Shown here piece after piece: positions 43,140 to 52,828 of a DNA stretch of 64,000 bases. Made by a program: the position numbers and the translations under genes. The notes under the pieces were generated by a model that searched no databases, had not been told where the DNA came from, and saw nothing but the letters and a program-made list of their open reading frames with translations. Numbering within the stretch: position 1 is the stretch's first letter; each line of letters opens with the position of its first letter. This DNA comes from Nocardioides sp. QY071 (GTDB lineage: Bacteria; Actinomycetota; Actinomycetes; Propionibacteriales; Nocardioidaceae), in the NCBI RefSeq assembly GCF_029961765.1, contig NZ_CP124681.1, forward strand, positions 4,278,001 through 4,342,000. The letters run 5' to 3'.

Positions 43140-44539
43140 CTGCTCCAACCCGCCTCTCGAAGAAGTCCTCCCACCGCCGCGATCGACGGCTGCCCGTTGC
43201 CGCGGGTGCAGATCCGCGCGTGCGACGCGTCCTCCCACCCGGTCCGGGGGCCGGGCCAGCCCCACTCGACCACGACCAGCGGCCCCGGGTGCGCGGCCAG
43301 CGCGGCCGCCACCTCGGGGCGCCGGTGCGCATCCCTGACCTGTACGACGACCGGTCCGGACGGCAGCGCCGCCCCGGCGTCGACGACCACGTCGGGCGAC
43401 AGTCCCCATCGCCCCGCACCGACCGCGATGTTCGCCTCGGTCTCCACGCTCACGACGCGAGCGCCGGCCAGGTCCGGCAGCTGACCCTCGATCTCGCACG
43501 CCTGCCGGGCCGCCGCCACCAGGGCCTCGGGCTCCGGCAGCACCCCGGGCACGCCGCCGGCACGCCGGATCCGCCCCGCCCGCGCCGCGGCCTCGACCAA
43601 CCGGGCGGCGGGCAGCCGCCCGGACTCGACCGCGGCCACGACCGCCGCCTGGACCTCGCGCACCAGGGACGCGGGCTTGTCGGGACCGATGCAGAGCAGG
43701 TCGCAGCCGGCGGCGAGCGCGCGCACCGCCGCCTCGGGGATCCCGCGGCCGGCAGAGGCCCCCGCCATGTCGAGCGCGTCGCTGACGATCGCGCCGTCGT
43801 AGCCCAGGTCGTCGCGCAGCAGCGACAGCACCGGCGCCGACAACGTCGCCGGGAGGTCGGGATCCACCGCCGGGACGAGGATGTGCGAGGTCATCACGGA
43901 TGCCGCACCGGCCTCGACCGCGGCCGCGAAGGGCACCAGCTCCCGCCCCCGCACCAGCGATGCCTCAGCAGGGAGGACCGGCAGGGTCAGGTGACTGTCC
44001 TGACCGGTGTCGCCGTGCCCGGGGAAGTGCTTCACGCAGGCCGCGACACCGGCCTCCTGCAGCCCCGACACCCACGCGACCACGTGCCGCGCCACCAGCA
44101 CCGGGTCGGCACCGAAGCTGCGGGTGCCGATCACCGGGTTGTCGGGGTTGCTGTTGACGTCGGCGACCGGGCCGAGGGCGAGGTCGATCCCGACGGACGC
44201 GAGCTCCGCGCCGACCGCGAGGCCGACCGACCGGGTCAACGCCACCGAGTCCACGGCGCCCAGCACCGCCGCGCCGGGCACCGGGCTCGCCGTGCGCGTG
44301 TGCAGGCGGGTGACGTCGCCGCCCTCCTCGTCCGTGGCGACCAGCGCCGACGGCCGGCAGGACCGGATCTCCCGCACCAGCTCGGCGACGGAGTCGAGGG
44401 TGCCGGTCAGGTTGGAGCCGAACAGGCAGATCCCGCCGAGACCCTCCTCCAGCAGCCGCGCCCACTCCTCGGTGAGCGCCGGGCCCGCGAAGGACGCCAG
44501 CTGCACCTCGAGCGCGAGGCGCCCGACACCGGCATTCAT
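43136..44539 (-). CDS. Glycoside hydrolase family 3, beta-N-acetylhexosaminidase-like
   Basis: This 467-residue GH3 enzyme has the NagZ-type signature KHFPGHGDTGQDSHLTLP, with the catalytic His/Asp on that loop, and the probable nucleophile in GAIVSDALDMAGASAGRG. No signal peptide is seen, so it acts in the cytoplasm on imported di- or oligosaccharides such as chitobiose or muropeptide sugars. It overlaps both neighbours by 4 bp. Confidence 0.9.
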   Translation of the reverse strand: MNAGVGRLALEVQLASFAGPALTEEWARLLEEGLGGICLFGSNLTGTLDSVAELVREIRSCRPSALVATDEEGGDVTRLHTRTASPVPGAAVLGAVDSVALTRSVGLAVGAELASVGIDLALGPVADVNSNPDNPVIGTRSFGADPVLVARHVVAWVSGLQEAGVAACVKHFPGHGDTGQDSHLTLPVLPAEASLVRGRELVPFAAAVEAGAASVMTSHILVPAVDPDLPATLSAPVLSLLRDDLGYDGAIVSDALDMAGASAGRGIPEAAVRALAAGCDLLCIGPDKPASLVREVQAAVVAAVESGRLPAARLVEAAARAGRIRRAGGVPGVLPEPEALVAAARQACEIEGQLPDLAGARVVSVETEANIAVGAGRWGLSPDVVVDAGAALPSGPVVVQVRDAHRRPEVAAALAAHPGPLVVVEWGWPGPRTGWEDASHARICTRGNGQPSIAAVGGLLREAGWSR

Positions 44540-45378
44540 CCCTTCACCGCGCCCGCGGTCAGGCCGGTCACCATCCGGCGCTGGACCAGCAGGAAGAACA
44601 CGATGACCGGGATCGTGATCAGCGTCGACGAGGCCATGATCGCGCCCCAGTCGACGCCGCGGCTGCGCGCGTCGGTGAACGCCACCAGCCACACCGGCAG
44701 CGTCTTGCTGCCCGGGTCGGTCATCACGACCACGGCGAGCGTGAACTCGTTCCAGGCCTGGATGAAGCCGAAGACGCCGGTGGCCACCAGGCCCGGCGCG
44801 AGCAGCGGCAGGGTCACCCGGAAGAACGCCCCCGTGCGCGAGCAGCCGTCCATCATGGCGGCCTCCTCGAGCTCGCGCGGCACCCCGTCGACGAACCCGC
44901 GCAGGGTCCACACGGTGAACGGCAGCACGCCCGCGACGTACACCAGCGTCAGGCCGACCACCGAGTTGAGCAGGCCCATCCCGTCGAGCATCTTGTACTG
45001 GCTGATGAACAGCGCCTCGGCCGGGATCATCTGGATGAGCAGCAGCGTGAGGATGAAGGTACGCCGCCCGCGGAACCGGAACCTGCTCACGGCGACCGCC
45101 GCCAGGAAGGCGAACAGGATCGCCACGACCACGGTCAGCAGGGTGACGCTGAGGCTGGTCACCATCGCGTCGCCGAAGCCGTCGTTCCCGAGGACCTTGC
45201 GATAGTTGGCGAGGGTCCCGTGCCACGGGAACAGCACCGGGTCCTCGCCCTTGATCCGGTTGCGCGGCAGGAACGAGCGACTGACCATCCAGTAGACCGG
45301 GAACACGCAGGCGAGCAGGACCAGGATGCCGACCAGGTCGGCGCCGATCCGCACCGCTATGGGCGTACGGCGAGCCAT
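44536..45378 (-). CDS. Carbohydrate ABC transporter permease (MalG type)
   Basis: This 280-residue permease has six transmembrane helices and the EAA loop EEAAMMDGCSRTGAFFRVTL, which contacts the ATPase. It pairs with the permease encoded immediately upstream (1-bp overlap). The transporter has no ATPase in this operon; the divergent MsiK-like gene beyond the repressor is the likely partner. Confidence 0.93.
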   Translation of the reverse strand: MARRTPIAVRIGADLVGILVLLACVFPVYWMVSRSFLPRNRIKGEDPVLFPWHGTLANYRKVLGNDGFGDAMVTSLSVTLLTVVVAILFAFLAAVAVSRFRFRGRRTFILTLLLIQMIPAEALFISQYKMLDGMGLLNSVVGLTLVYVAGVLPFTVWTLRGFVDGVPRELEEAAMMDGCSRTGAFFRVTLPLLAPGLVATGVFGFIQAWNEFTLAVVVMTDPGSKTLPVWLVAFTDARSRGVDWGAIMASSTLITIPVIVFFLLVQRRMVTGLTAGAVKG

Positions 45379-46352
45379 CAGTCGTCCTCCTGCTTGATCA
45401 TCAGCCGGACGTACGGCGCGGTCAGCACGACCGTCAGCACGAGCATGAACATCGCTGCGGCCGCGGCCGTGCCGAAGTCCCCGCCCTTGATGCCGAGCGT
45501 GTAGATGTAGGTGCCCAGCAGGTTGGTGTCGGTGCTGACCCCGCCGGCCTTCTGGAGGGTGTAGATCTGGGTGAACACCCGCAGGTCCCAGATCACCTGC
45601 AGCAGGACGACGACCAGCAGCACCGGCCGGATCGCCGGAAGCACGACGTGGACGAACCGCTGCCACGGCGTGGCGCCGTCGATCTCGGCGGCCTCGACCA
45701 CGTCCTCGGGGACCTGGGTCAGCGCGGCGTACAGCGTGAACACGACGAAAGGCACGCTCATCCAGACGACGATGATCGTGGCGACCAGGAAGAACGACCA
45801 CGGGTCGAGCAGCCAGCCGTGGCCCTCGAAGTCGCCGCCCGCCTTGGTGAGCAGCCAGTTGACGACGCCGTACTCGGTGTCGAACAGGAACTGCCACACG
45901 GTCATCGCCGCCACGACCGGCATCGCCCACGCCAGCAGGAGCCCGCACTGGGCGAGGATCCGCACCGGCCGGCTCATCCGCGCCATCAGCAGCGCCAGGC
46001 CCAGCCCGATCGCGAAGGTGAGGCCGGCGTTGACGAAGCAGAACGCGATCGTGCGGAGCACGACGACCCACAGCTGGCTGTCGGTCAGCAGGTCGACATA
46101 GTTGTCCAGGCCGTTCCAGGCCGGCGGCCGGCCGAACTGCTGGGCCAGCCCGAACTCCTGCAGCGACAGCACCACCTGGCGCACCAGCGGGTAGCCGAGC
46201 GCGAGGGCCAGCAGCGTGGCCGCGGGAAGCACGAGGCCCAGCGGGAGGCTGGTACGACGAGCGGCGGGGCGGGGCACGACATTCCTCTCGGGGGCAGGGG
46301 CGGACGGCACGGTGTCCGGCCGACTGGGGGTCGGCCGGACACCGTCGATCAT
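45378..46352 (-). CDS. Carbohydrate ABC transporter permease (MalF type)
   Basis: This 324-residue permease has a cytoplasmic N-terminal tail rich in Pro and Arg, six transmembrane helices and the EAA loop VEAAEIDGATPWQRFVHVVL. It follows the substrate-binding protein by 5 bp. With its partner it would import an aminosugar or chitooligosaccharide, judged from the operon. Confidence 0.93.
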   Translation of the reverse strand: MIDGVRPTPSRPDTVPSAPAPERNVVPRPAARRTSLPLGLVLPAATLLALALGYPLVRQVVLSLQEFGLAQQFGRPPAWNGLDNYVDLLTDSQLWVVVLRTIAFCFVNAGLTFAIGLGLALLMARMSRPVRILAQCGLLLAWAMPVVAAMTVWQFLFDTEYGVVNWLLTKAGGDFEGHGWLLDPWSFFLVATIIVVWMSVPFVVFTLYAALTQVPEDVVEAAEIDGATPWQRFVHVVLPAIRPVLLVVVLLQVIWDLRVFTQIYTLQKAGGVSTDTNLLGTYIYTLGIKGGDFGTAAAAAMFMLVLTVVLTAPYVRLMIKQEDD

Positions 46353-46357
46353 GTCGC

Positions 46358-47671
46358 TCAGTTGAGCTCGGCGTCGATCTGCTCGTCAGCGGCGGCCGCT
46401 AGCTTCTTCACGTCGCCGCCCTGCGCGATCTTGCTGTAGAGGTCCTCGAGCACGAACTTGCCCTCGACGGTGGCCCAGTTGGCGGCCGGCGGGGTGAGCT
46501 TGGCGTTCGACGCGGCCGCGATGGTGGCCTGGGCGAACTCGTCGTCGCCGAGCTTGGCGGCGTACGACTCCCGGGCCGGAGTGAGGCCGGCCTCGGCGAG
46601 GATCGTCTGGTAGTCCTCGCTCAGCATCAGCGAGACGACGTCGCGCGAGAGGTCCTGGTTGGGCGACTTCGCGGAGATCGCGATGTTGGAGCCGCCCAGG
46701 AGCACCGGAGCGGGCTCGCCGTCGCTGCCCGGGAGGGCGAAGACGCCGACCTGCTCGGCGAGGTCGGGGCAGCCGCTCTCGGGATCGGTGAGCATCCCCT
46801 CGACCCAGCCGGGGCGCGACATCATGCCGATCTTGCCGGCGCAGAAGGGAGTGACCGGGTCGGACTCGTTGGCGTCGGCAGGAGCACCGGAGGCCGAAGC
46901 GTAGAGGTCCTGGAAGGTCTCCAGGCCCTTGATCGAGTCCGGCGTGGACAGCGTCGCCTTCCAGCCGTCCCCGTCGGGCTCGGCGAAGTCGCCGCCGGCG
47001 TCCCACAGGAACGCCGCGCCGTCGCGCCAGTCCTTGCCGGGCAGCCAGTAGCCCGAGAAGTCGGCCTGTCCGCTGTCCTGCTTGAGCTTCTTCGCAGCGG
47101 CGATGAAGTCGGCCATCGTCGCCGGGACCTCGGTGATGCCGGCCTTCTCGAAGAGGTCCTTGCGGTAGAAGACGTACGTCGAGCCCGCGTAGTAGGGCAC
47201 CGCATAGGTCTTGCCGTCGACCGATCCGGCCTCGACGAAGCCGGGCAGCAGGTCGTCGCCGCCGAGGTCGGGGAGGTCGCCGCTGAGGTCGCTGAACGCG
47301 CCCACGGTGGTGAACGTGGCGGCCTGGGTGTTGCCGACCTCGACCACGTCGGGGGTCTGGTCGGCGGAGGTGAGCGCGGTGGTGAGCCGCTCGACGAGGC
47401 CTTCCCACTCCTGCTGCTCGATCGTGAGGGTGGAGCCGGGGTGCTCCTTCTCGAAGGTCTCCTTGAGCCACGTCCGGGCGGAGTCCGGGGTGTCGGCGCC
47501 GTTGAGCCACACCGTGATCTCGGCCTTGTCGGGGCCGCCGCCGGCGTCCTCCTTGTCGGAGCCGCAGGCACTGGTCACGCCCAGCAGGGCGGTGATGGCT
47601 GCGACGGCCACGCTCTTCGTGGCCAGGGTCTTGTTGAGTCGCACCGCTAGTTTCCCTTCGATCTTCCTCAT
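46358..47671 (-). CDS. Extracellular sugar-binding lipoprotein
   Basis: This 437-residue family 1 solute-binding protein has a lipoprotein signal with lipobox GVTSAC (cysteine about residue 36). Body motifs include VWLNGADTPDSARTWLKETF and GKTYAVPYYAGSTYVFYRKD. It delivers sugars to the two permeases; NagE/DasA-type function is inferred from the downstream nag genes. It starts 3 bp after the ROK repressor stop, so the repressor and transporter share a transcript. Confidence 0.92.
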   Translation of the reverse strand: MRKIEGKLAVRLNKTLATKSVAVAAITALLGVTSACGSDKEDAGGGPDKAEITVWLNGADTPDSARTWLKETFEKEHPGSTLTIEQQEWEGLVERLTTALTSADQTPDVVEVGNTQAATFTTVGAFSDLSGDLPDLGGDDLLPGFVEAGSVDGKTYAVPYYAGSTYVFYRKDLFEKAGITEVPATMADFIAAAKKLKQDSGQADFSGYWLPGKDWRDGAAFLWDAGGDFAEPDGDGWKATLSTPDSIKGLETFQDLYASASGAPADANESDPVTPFCAGKIGMMSRPGWVEGMLTDPESGCPDLAEQVGVFALPGSDGEPAPVLLGGSNIAISAKSPNQDLSRDVVSLMLSEDYQTILAEAGLTPARESYAAKLGDDEFAQATIAAASNAKLTPPAANWATVEGKFVLEDLYSKIAQGGDVKKLAAAADEQIDAELN

Positions 47672-47674
47672 GGT

Positions 47675-48814
47675 TCAGGACACCCCCAGCTCGCCGGCGA
47701 GCACCACGCCCGTGGCTCCGGCGAGCACGCCGTCGTCGCCGAGGGACGACGTACGGACGACGAACTGCTGGGCCGACACCGGCATCACCCGGTCCCGGAC
47801 CGCTTGCTCGGCCACGCGGGCCAGCGGCTCGACCAGGTCGGCCGGTCCGCTGAGCACCACCTCGCCGAGGTTGAGCGTGGCCACGACCGGCGCGAGCGCC
47901 TGGCCGAGGCGGGCGCCCGCGTCGGCGAGCACCGCGTCGACACCGGTACCCGCGGCAGAGGCGGCGGCGAGCTCGCGCCGCAGCCGGGGTACGGCGAGGT
48001 AGGTCTCCAGGCAGCCCGGCCGGCCGCAGCCGCACAGCGGGCCGTCCGGGTCGACCTGGACGTGGCCGATCTCGCCGGCGGCCCCGCCCTGCCCGTGCAG
48101 CAGAGCGCCGTTGATCACCAGGCCGGCACCGAGACCGGTGCTGAGCCGGAGGAGCAGCAGTCCGCCCTCGCCGCGACTGCCGAACACGAACTCCCCCATC
48201 ACGGCGGTGTTCGCGTCGTTGGCGACGTAGACCGGCAGGTCCAGCCTGGCTGCCAGGTCGTCGGCCAGGTGCAGGTCGTGCCAGCCGAGGTTGGGCGCGT
48301 CGAGGACGACGCCCTCGGGCGTGACCACGCCGGGCGTCGCGACCGCGACCCCGAGCAGCGGGCGGCTGCTCCGCGCGATCAGGTCGGCGGCGAACTCCCG
48401 CACCAGCGCCACCGCGTCGGCACCGGTGCGCCCCTCACGCGGCCGGGCGTCGCGGAGCACGACCTGGCCCTCGAGGGTGAGGACCGCGCCGGCCACCTGG
48501 TCGTCGACGGACAGGTCGATGGCGACCACGTGCTTGGCGTCGGCGACCAGCCCGACCAGGGTCGGCGGCTTGCCCACGCGGCTCTCGCTCGGCGTACCGA
48601 GCTCCTCGACCAGGCCCTCACCCAGCAGCTCGGCGACCAGGTCGGACACCGTGACCCGGGTCAGACCGCTGCTGCGGGCCAGGTCCGCACGACTGGCCGG
48701 GCCGGCCGCGAACAGCTCCTGGAGCAGCATCGAGCGGTGGTGGCGACGGGAGTCGGCACGGTCGAGCTTGATCCGCTCTCGGGGCGACCGGGAGGTCGGG
48801 CTGCGCCAGGACAT
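47675..48814 (-). CDS. ROK family transcriptional repressor
   Basis: This 379-residue protein has an N-terminal winged HTH (about residues 30-90, including SRADLARSSGLTRVTVSDLV) joined to a ROK sugar-sensing domain with VYVANDANTAVMGEFVFGSR and the zinc signature CGCGRPGCLETYL. It heads the aminosugar operon and is likely a NagC-like repressor released by N-acetylglucosamine or its phosphate. The start at 48814 is chosen because the upstream extension enters the operator region. Confidence 0.92.
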   Translation of the reverse strand: MSWRSPTSRSPRERIKLDRADSRRHHRSMLLQELFAAGPASRADLARSSGLTRVTVSDLVAELLGEGLVEELGTPSESRVGKPPTLVGLVADAKHVVAIDLSVDDQVAGAVLTLEGQVVLRDARPREGRTGADAVALVREFAADLIARSSRPLLGVAVATPGVVTPEGVVLDAPNLGWHDLHLADDLAARLDLPVYVANDANTAVMGEFVFGSRGEGGLLLLRLSTGLGAGLVINGALLHGQGGAAGEIGHVQVDPDGPLCGCGRPGCLETYLAVPRLRRELAAASAAGTGVDAVLADAGARLGQALAPVVATLNLGEVVLSGPADLVEPLARVAEQAVRDRVMPVSAQQFVVRTSSLGDDGVLAGATGVVLAGELGVS

Positions 48815-48818
48815 GTTT

Positions 48819-48837
48819 GTTAGTTCAGCACACTTAC
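48819..48837. promoter_or_regulatory. Candidate ROK operator
   Basis: gttagt and acttac form an imperfect inverted repeat (5 of 6 positions) around ttcagcac in the 93-bp gap between the repressor and ATPase genes. It is 4 bp upstream of the repressor start. The two genes are divergent, so one operator could serve both. Confidence 0.45.
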
Positions 48838-48907
48838 ATATACCCTCGCAAGGGCAGAATGCGATCCAGGTCACAGTGATTCGCACGGACCCAGTCGAGG
48901 AGCAGCG

Positions 48908-49990
<1,083 letters not shown>

Positions 49991-50009
49991 TTCCGTCGGA
50001 GGGATGTCC

Positions 50010-50015
50010 TAGCGT
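50010..50015 (+). promoter_or_regulatory. -10 element TAGCGT of the DUF6542 gene
   Basis: TAGCGT is followed by 6 nt and the GTG at 50022. The intervening GGAGGG could instead act as a ribosome binding site, but it is too close to the start. Confidence 0.4.
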
Positions 50016-50021
50016 GGAGGG

Positions 50022-50444
50022 GTGAGCAGCGCGACGCGCCAGCAGCACCGGACCCTGTGGGAGGAGGGCCATCGTCCCGGCCGGGAGGTGGCCTCGCTGG
50101 TGGTCGCTCTCCTGCTCAGCGCGACCGTGCTCGACCTGGTGCTCTCCGAGGGACTCGGGCTGTTCTTCGACCTGGCGTTCGTGTCGCTGTGCGTGGGCGC
50201 CGCGCTCGCCGTCCGACCGCTCGACTTCTTCCTGGTCGGCGTGCTGCCGCCGCTGGCGATGGCCTTGGTCGTGCTGCTGCTCGCCATCAGCGACCGCGAC
50301 AGCATCGCCCGCGCCGACGACGGTCTGGTCCAGGCCGTGCTGGCCGGGCTCTCGCGCCACGGCATCGCCCTCGCGCTCGGCTATGCCGCCTGCCTGGGCC
50401 TGCTCGCGCTGCGCCGCTCGTTCGTCGAACGGCACCCCCGCTGA
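50022..50444 (+). CDS. DUF6542-type membrane protein
   Basis: This 140-residue protein has about four hydrophobic helices, with the third and second forming LGLFFDLAFVSLCVGAALAV and DFFLVGVLPPLAMALVVLLL, matching the DUF6542 family found next to ispH in many actinobacteria. Its stop is 7 bp from the convergent YciO-type gene. The function is unknown. Confidence 0.82.
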   Translation: MSSATRQQHRTLWEEGHRPGREVASLVVALLLSATVLDLVLSEGLGLFFDLAFVSLCVGAALAVRPLDFFLVGVLPPLAMALVVLLLAISDRDSIARADDGLVQAVLAGLSRHGIALALGYAACLGLLALRRSFVERHPR

Positions 50445-50451
50445 GCGCCGG

Positions 50452-51069
50452 TCAGAACCGGTCCGGGTCCCCCGCGCCGCGCCGGATCACCTCGGGGTAA
50501 CCCTCGGACCAGTCGACGACGGTGGTCGGCTCGGGCTTGACCTCGCCGGCCTCGACGACGATGTCGACCTCGTGGTCGAGGTCCTCCTTGATCTCCCAGC
50601 CCATGGTCCGCGGCTCGGTCTCGCCGGGCAGGATCAGCGTGGAGCTGAGCAGCGGCTCACCGAGCTCCTCGAGCAGTGCCTGCACGAAGGTGTTCTCGGG
50701 GATGCGTACGCCGACGGTCTTCTTCTTCGGGTGCAGCAGCCGCTTCGGCACCTCCGGCATCGCGGTCAGGATGAACGTGTAGGGCCCCGGGGTCGCCGAT
50801 CGGATCGCCCGGAACGCGGAGTTGTCGACGTGGACCAGCTGGCCGAGCTGCGAGAAGTCGCGGCACATCAGGGTGAAGTGGTGCTTGTCGTCGAGGCCGC
50901 GGATCTTGAGGATCCGGTCGCGGCCCTCGCGGTTTCCGATCCGGCAGCCCAGCGCGTAGCCGGAGTCGGTCGGGTACGCGATCAGCGCGTCGTCCTGCAG
51001 CGCGGCGACGATCTGCTGCAGAGTGCGCGGCTGCGGGTTGTCCGGGTGGACGTCGAGGTAGCGGGCCAT
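50452..51069 (-). CDS. L-threonylcarbamoyladenylate synthase, YciO type
   Basis: This 205-residue Sua5/YciO/YrdC protein has ALIAYPTDSGYALGCRIGNR at the N terminus, KHHFTLMCRDFSQLGQLVHV and the core VPKRLLHPKKKTVGVRIPEN. The family makes the intermediate for the tRNA t6A modification, but YciO-branch members may differ. It starts 2 bp after ispH and is probably co-transcribed with it. Confidence 0.88.
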   Translation of the reverse strand: MARYLDVHPDNPQPRTLQQIVAALQDDALIAYPTDSGYALGCRIGNREGRDRILKIRGLDDKHHFTLMCRDFSQLGQLVHVDNSAFRAIRSATPGPYTFILTAMPEVPKRLLHPKKKTVGVRIPENTFVQALLEELGEPLLSSTLILPGETEPRTMGWEIKEDLDHEVDIVVEAGEVKPEPTTVVDWSEGYPEVIRRGAGDPDRF

Positions 51070-51071
51070 GC

Positions 51072-52088
51072 TCAGAGCCGGACCGCGGTCTTGGTGCTGC
51101 GCCCGGCGGCCTTGAGGTCGCGGTGCAGCTCCTTGGGGAGCGAGAAGGCGAGGGTCTCCTCGGCTGTCTGCACCGCGCGGGCATCCGGGTAGCCGCGCTC
51201 GGCGAGATGGGCCAGGACCTCGGTGACGAGGTGGTCGGGGACCGAGGCGCCCGAGGTGACGCTGACCGTCGCGGCGCCGTCGAGCCAGGACTCGTCCAGC
51301 TCGGACACGTCGTCGATGCGGTACGACGCCTTGGCGCCGGCCTCGAGCGCGACCTCGACCAGGCGCACCGAGTTGGAGGAGTTGGCCGAGCCCACCACGA
51401 TCACCAGGTCGGCGGCCGCGCCGATCTCCTTGACCGCGACCTGGCGGTTCTGGGTGGCGTAGCAGATGTCGTCGCTGGGCGGGTCCTCGAGCTGCGGGAA
51501 CTTGGCCCGGAGGCGGCGTACGGTCTCCATGGTCTCGTCGACACTCAGCGTGGTCTGGGAGAGCCAGGCGAGCTTCGCGTCGGCGGGGAACTCCAGCTTC
51601 GCGACGTCGTCGGGGTGCTCGACCAGGACGGTCTGCTCGGGCGCCTCGCCCGCGGTGCCCTCGACCTCCTCGTGGCCCGCGTGCCCGATGAGCAGGATGG
51701 TGTAGCCGTCGGCGGCGAAGCGGACCGCCTCGCGGTGCACCTTGGTCACCAGCGGGCAGGTCGCGTCGATGGTCTTCAGGTCGCGCTCGGCGGCCTCGCT
51801 CACGACGGCCGGGGAGACGCCGTGGGCGGAGAACACCACCCGGGCCCCGGCCGGGACCTCCTCGAGCTCCTCGACGAAGATCGCGCCCCGGGCCTCGAGG
51901 TTGGCCACGACGTGCTTGTTGTGGACGATCTGCTTGCGGACGTAGACGGGCGAGCCGTAGAGGTCCAGCGCCTGCTCGACGGTGACGACCGCGCGGTCGA
52001 CGCCGGCGCAATAGCCGCGGGGAGCCGCGAGCAGCACCTCCCGCTCGGAATCCTCGAGCAGGCGCGGCGTCCCCAGGTCGATCGTCAT
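51072..52088 (-). CDS. ispH: 4-hydroxy-3-methylbut-2-enyl diphosphate reductase
   Basis: This 338-residue iron-sulfur enzyme performs the last step of the MEP isoprenoid pathway. The three cluster cysteines are in APRGYCAGVDRAV, DATCPLVTKVHRE and ICYATQNRQ; AHGVSP and VVGSANSSNS are the substrate loops. TAGACT lies 6 nt before the start. It leads a two-gene unit. Confidence 0.95.
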   Translation of the reverse strand: MTIDLGTPRLLEDSEREVLLAAPRGYCAGVDRAVVTVEQALDLYGSPVYVRKQIVHNKHVVANLEARGAIFVEELEEVPAGARVVFSAHGVSPAVVSEAAERDLKTIDATCPLVTKVHREAVRFAADGYTILLIGHAGHEEVEGTAGEAPEQTVLVEHPDDVAKLEFPADAKLAWLSQTTLSVDETMETVRRLRAKFPQLEDPPSDDICYATQNRQVAVKEIGAAADLVIVVGSANSSNSVRLVEVALEAGAKASYRIDDVSELDESWLDGAATVSVTSGASVPDHLVTEVLAHLAERGYPDARAVQTAEETLAFSLPKELHRDLKAAGRSTKTAVRL

Positions 52089-52094
52089 GGTTCC

Positions 52095-52100
52095 AGTCTA
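52095..52100 (-). promoter_or_regulatory. -10 element TAGACT of ispH
   Basis: On the minus strand TAGACT is followed by GGAACC and the ATG at 52088, so the ispH transcript is probably leaderless. Confidence 0.5.
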
Positions 52101-52129
52101 CGGAGGCCGCGCCGACGACGGGAAAAGCA

Positions 52130-52165
52130 CGACGGCCCGCCACCCTCGCGGGTGACGGGCCGTCG
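52130..52165 (-). terminator. Terminator of the ribosomal protein/rpoA operon
   Basis: A stem of 16-nt arms (52130-52145 and 52150-52165, two mismatches) around tcgc lies 12 bp past the rplQ stop. On the minus strand GTGCTTTTCCC follows, giving a short U-rich tail. Confidence 0.85.
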
Positions 52166-52177
52166 GAGAGCCTGGGC

Positions 52178-52759
52178 TCAGGCCTTGTCGGCGTCCTCGG
52201 CGGACTCCTCGGCGGGCGCCTCCTCGGCAGCCTCCTCGGTGCCCTCCTCGGTGACGTCGGCCTCGGCCTCGGGGGCCTCGACCTCAGCGGCCTCGGTCTC
52301 CTCGACCTCGGTCACCTCGGCCTCGGGGGCCTCCTCGACCGGAGCGGCCGGAGCAGCCTTGGCAGCCTTGGGAGCGGCCGGCGTGAACGCCTCGGTGACC
52401 AGCTCGATGACCGCCATGGGGGCGTTGTCGCCCGCACGGTTGCCGATCTTGGTGATCCGGGTGTAGCCACCCGGACGGTCGGCGAAGGTCGGCGCGATGT
52501 CCGCGAACAGGGTGTGCACGACACCCTTGTCGCGGATGTCCTTGAGGACCTCGCGGCGCTGGTGCAGCGGGTTCTCGCCGGCGTGGGCCTTCTTCGCCTT
52601 GGTGATCAGCTTCTCGGCGTAGGGACGCAGCGTGCGCGCCTTGGCCTCGGTGGTCGTGATCCGGCCGTGCTCGAAGAGCGAGGTGGCCAGGTTCGACAGG
52701 ATGAGGCGCTGGTGCGCGGCGCTACCGCCGAGGCGGGGGCCCTTCTTGGGCTTGGGCAT
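52178..52759 (-). CDS. rplQ: 50S ribosomal protein L17 with an acidic tail
   Basis: This 193-residue L17 has its normal core in the first 120 residues (SAAHQRLILSNLATSLFEHG, TTEAKARTLRPYAEKLITKA). The remaining 70 residues are an Ala/Glu/Pro-rich acidic tail with repeated EEAPEAE-like units, long even among actinobacterial L17 proteins. The tail is low-complexity and probably disordered. It is the last gene of the infA-rplQ operon, 69 bp after rpoA, and a terminator follows. Confidence 0.96.
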   Translation of the reverse strand: MPKPKKGPRLGGSAAHQRLILSNLATSLFEHGRITTTEAKARTLRPYAEKLITKAKKAHAGENPLHQRREVLKDIRDKGVVHTLFADIAPTFADRPGGYTRITKIGNRAGDNAPMAVIELVTEAFTPAAPKAAKAAPAAPVEEAPEAEVTEVEETEAAEVEAPEAEADVTEEGTEEAAEEAPAEESAEDADKA

Positions 52760-52828
52760 TGCTTCTCTCGATTCTCCCCGGCCGTGTCAGGTACCGGGGT
52801 AGGTGTGTCCCGGGTGGGACGGATCAGA

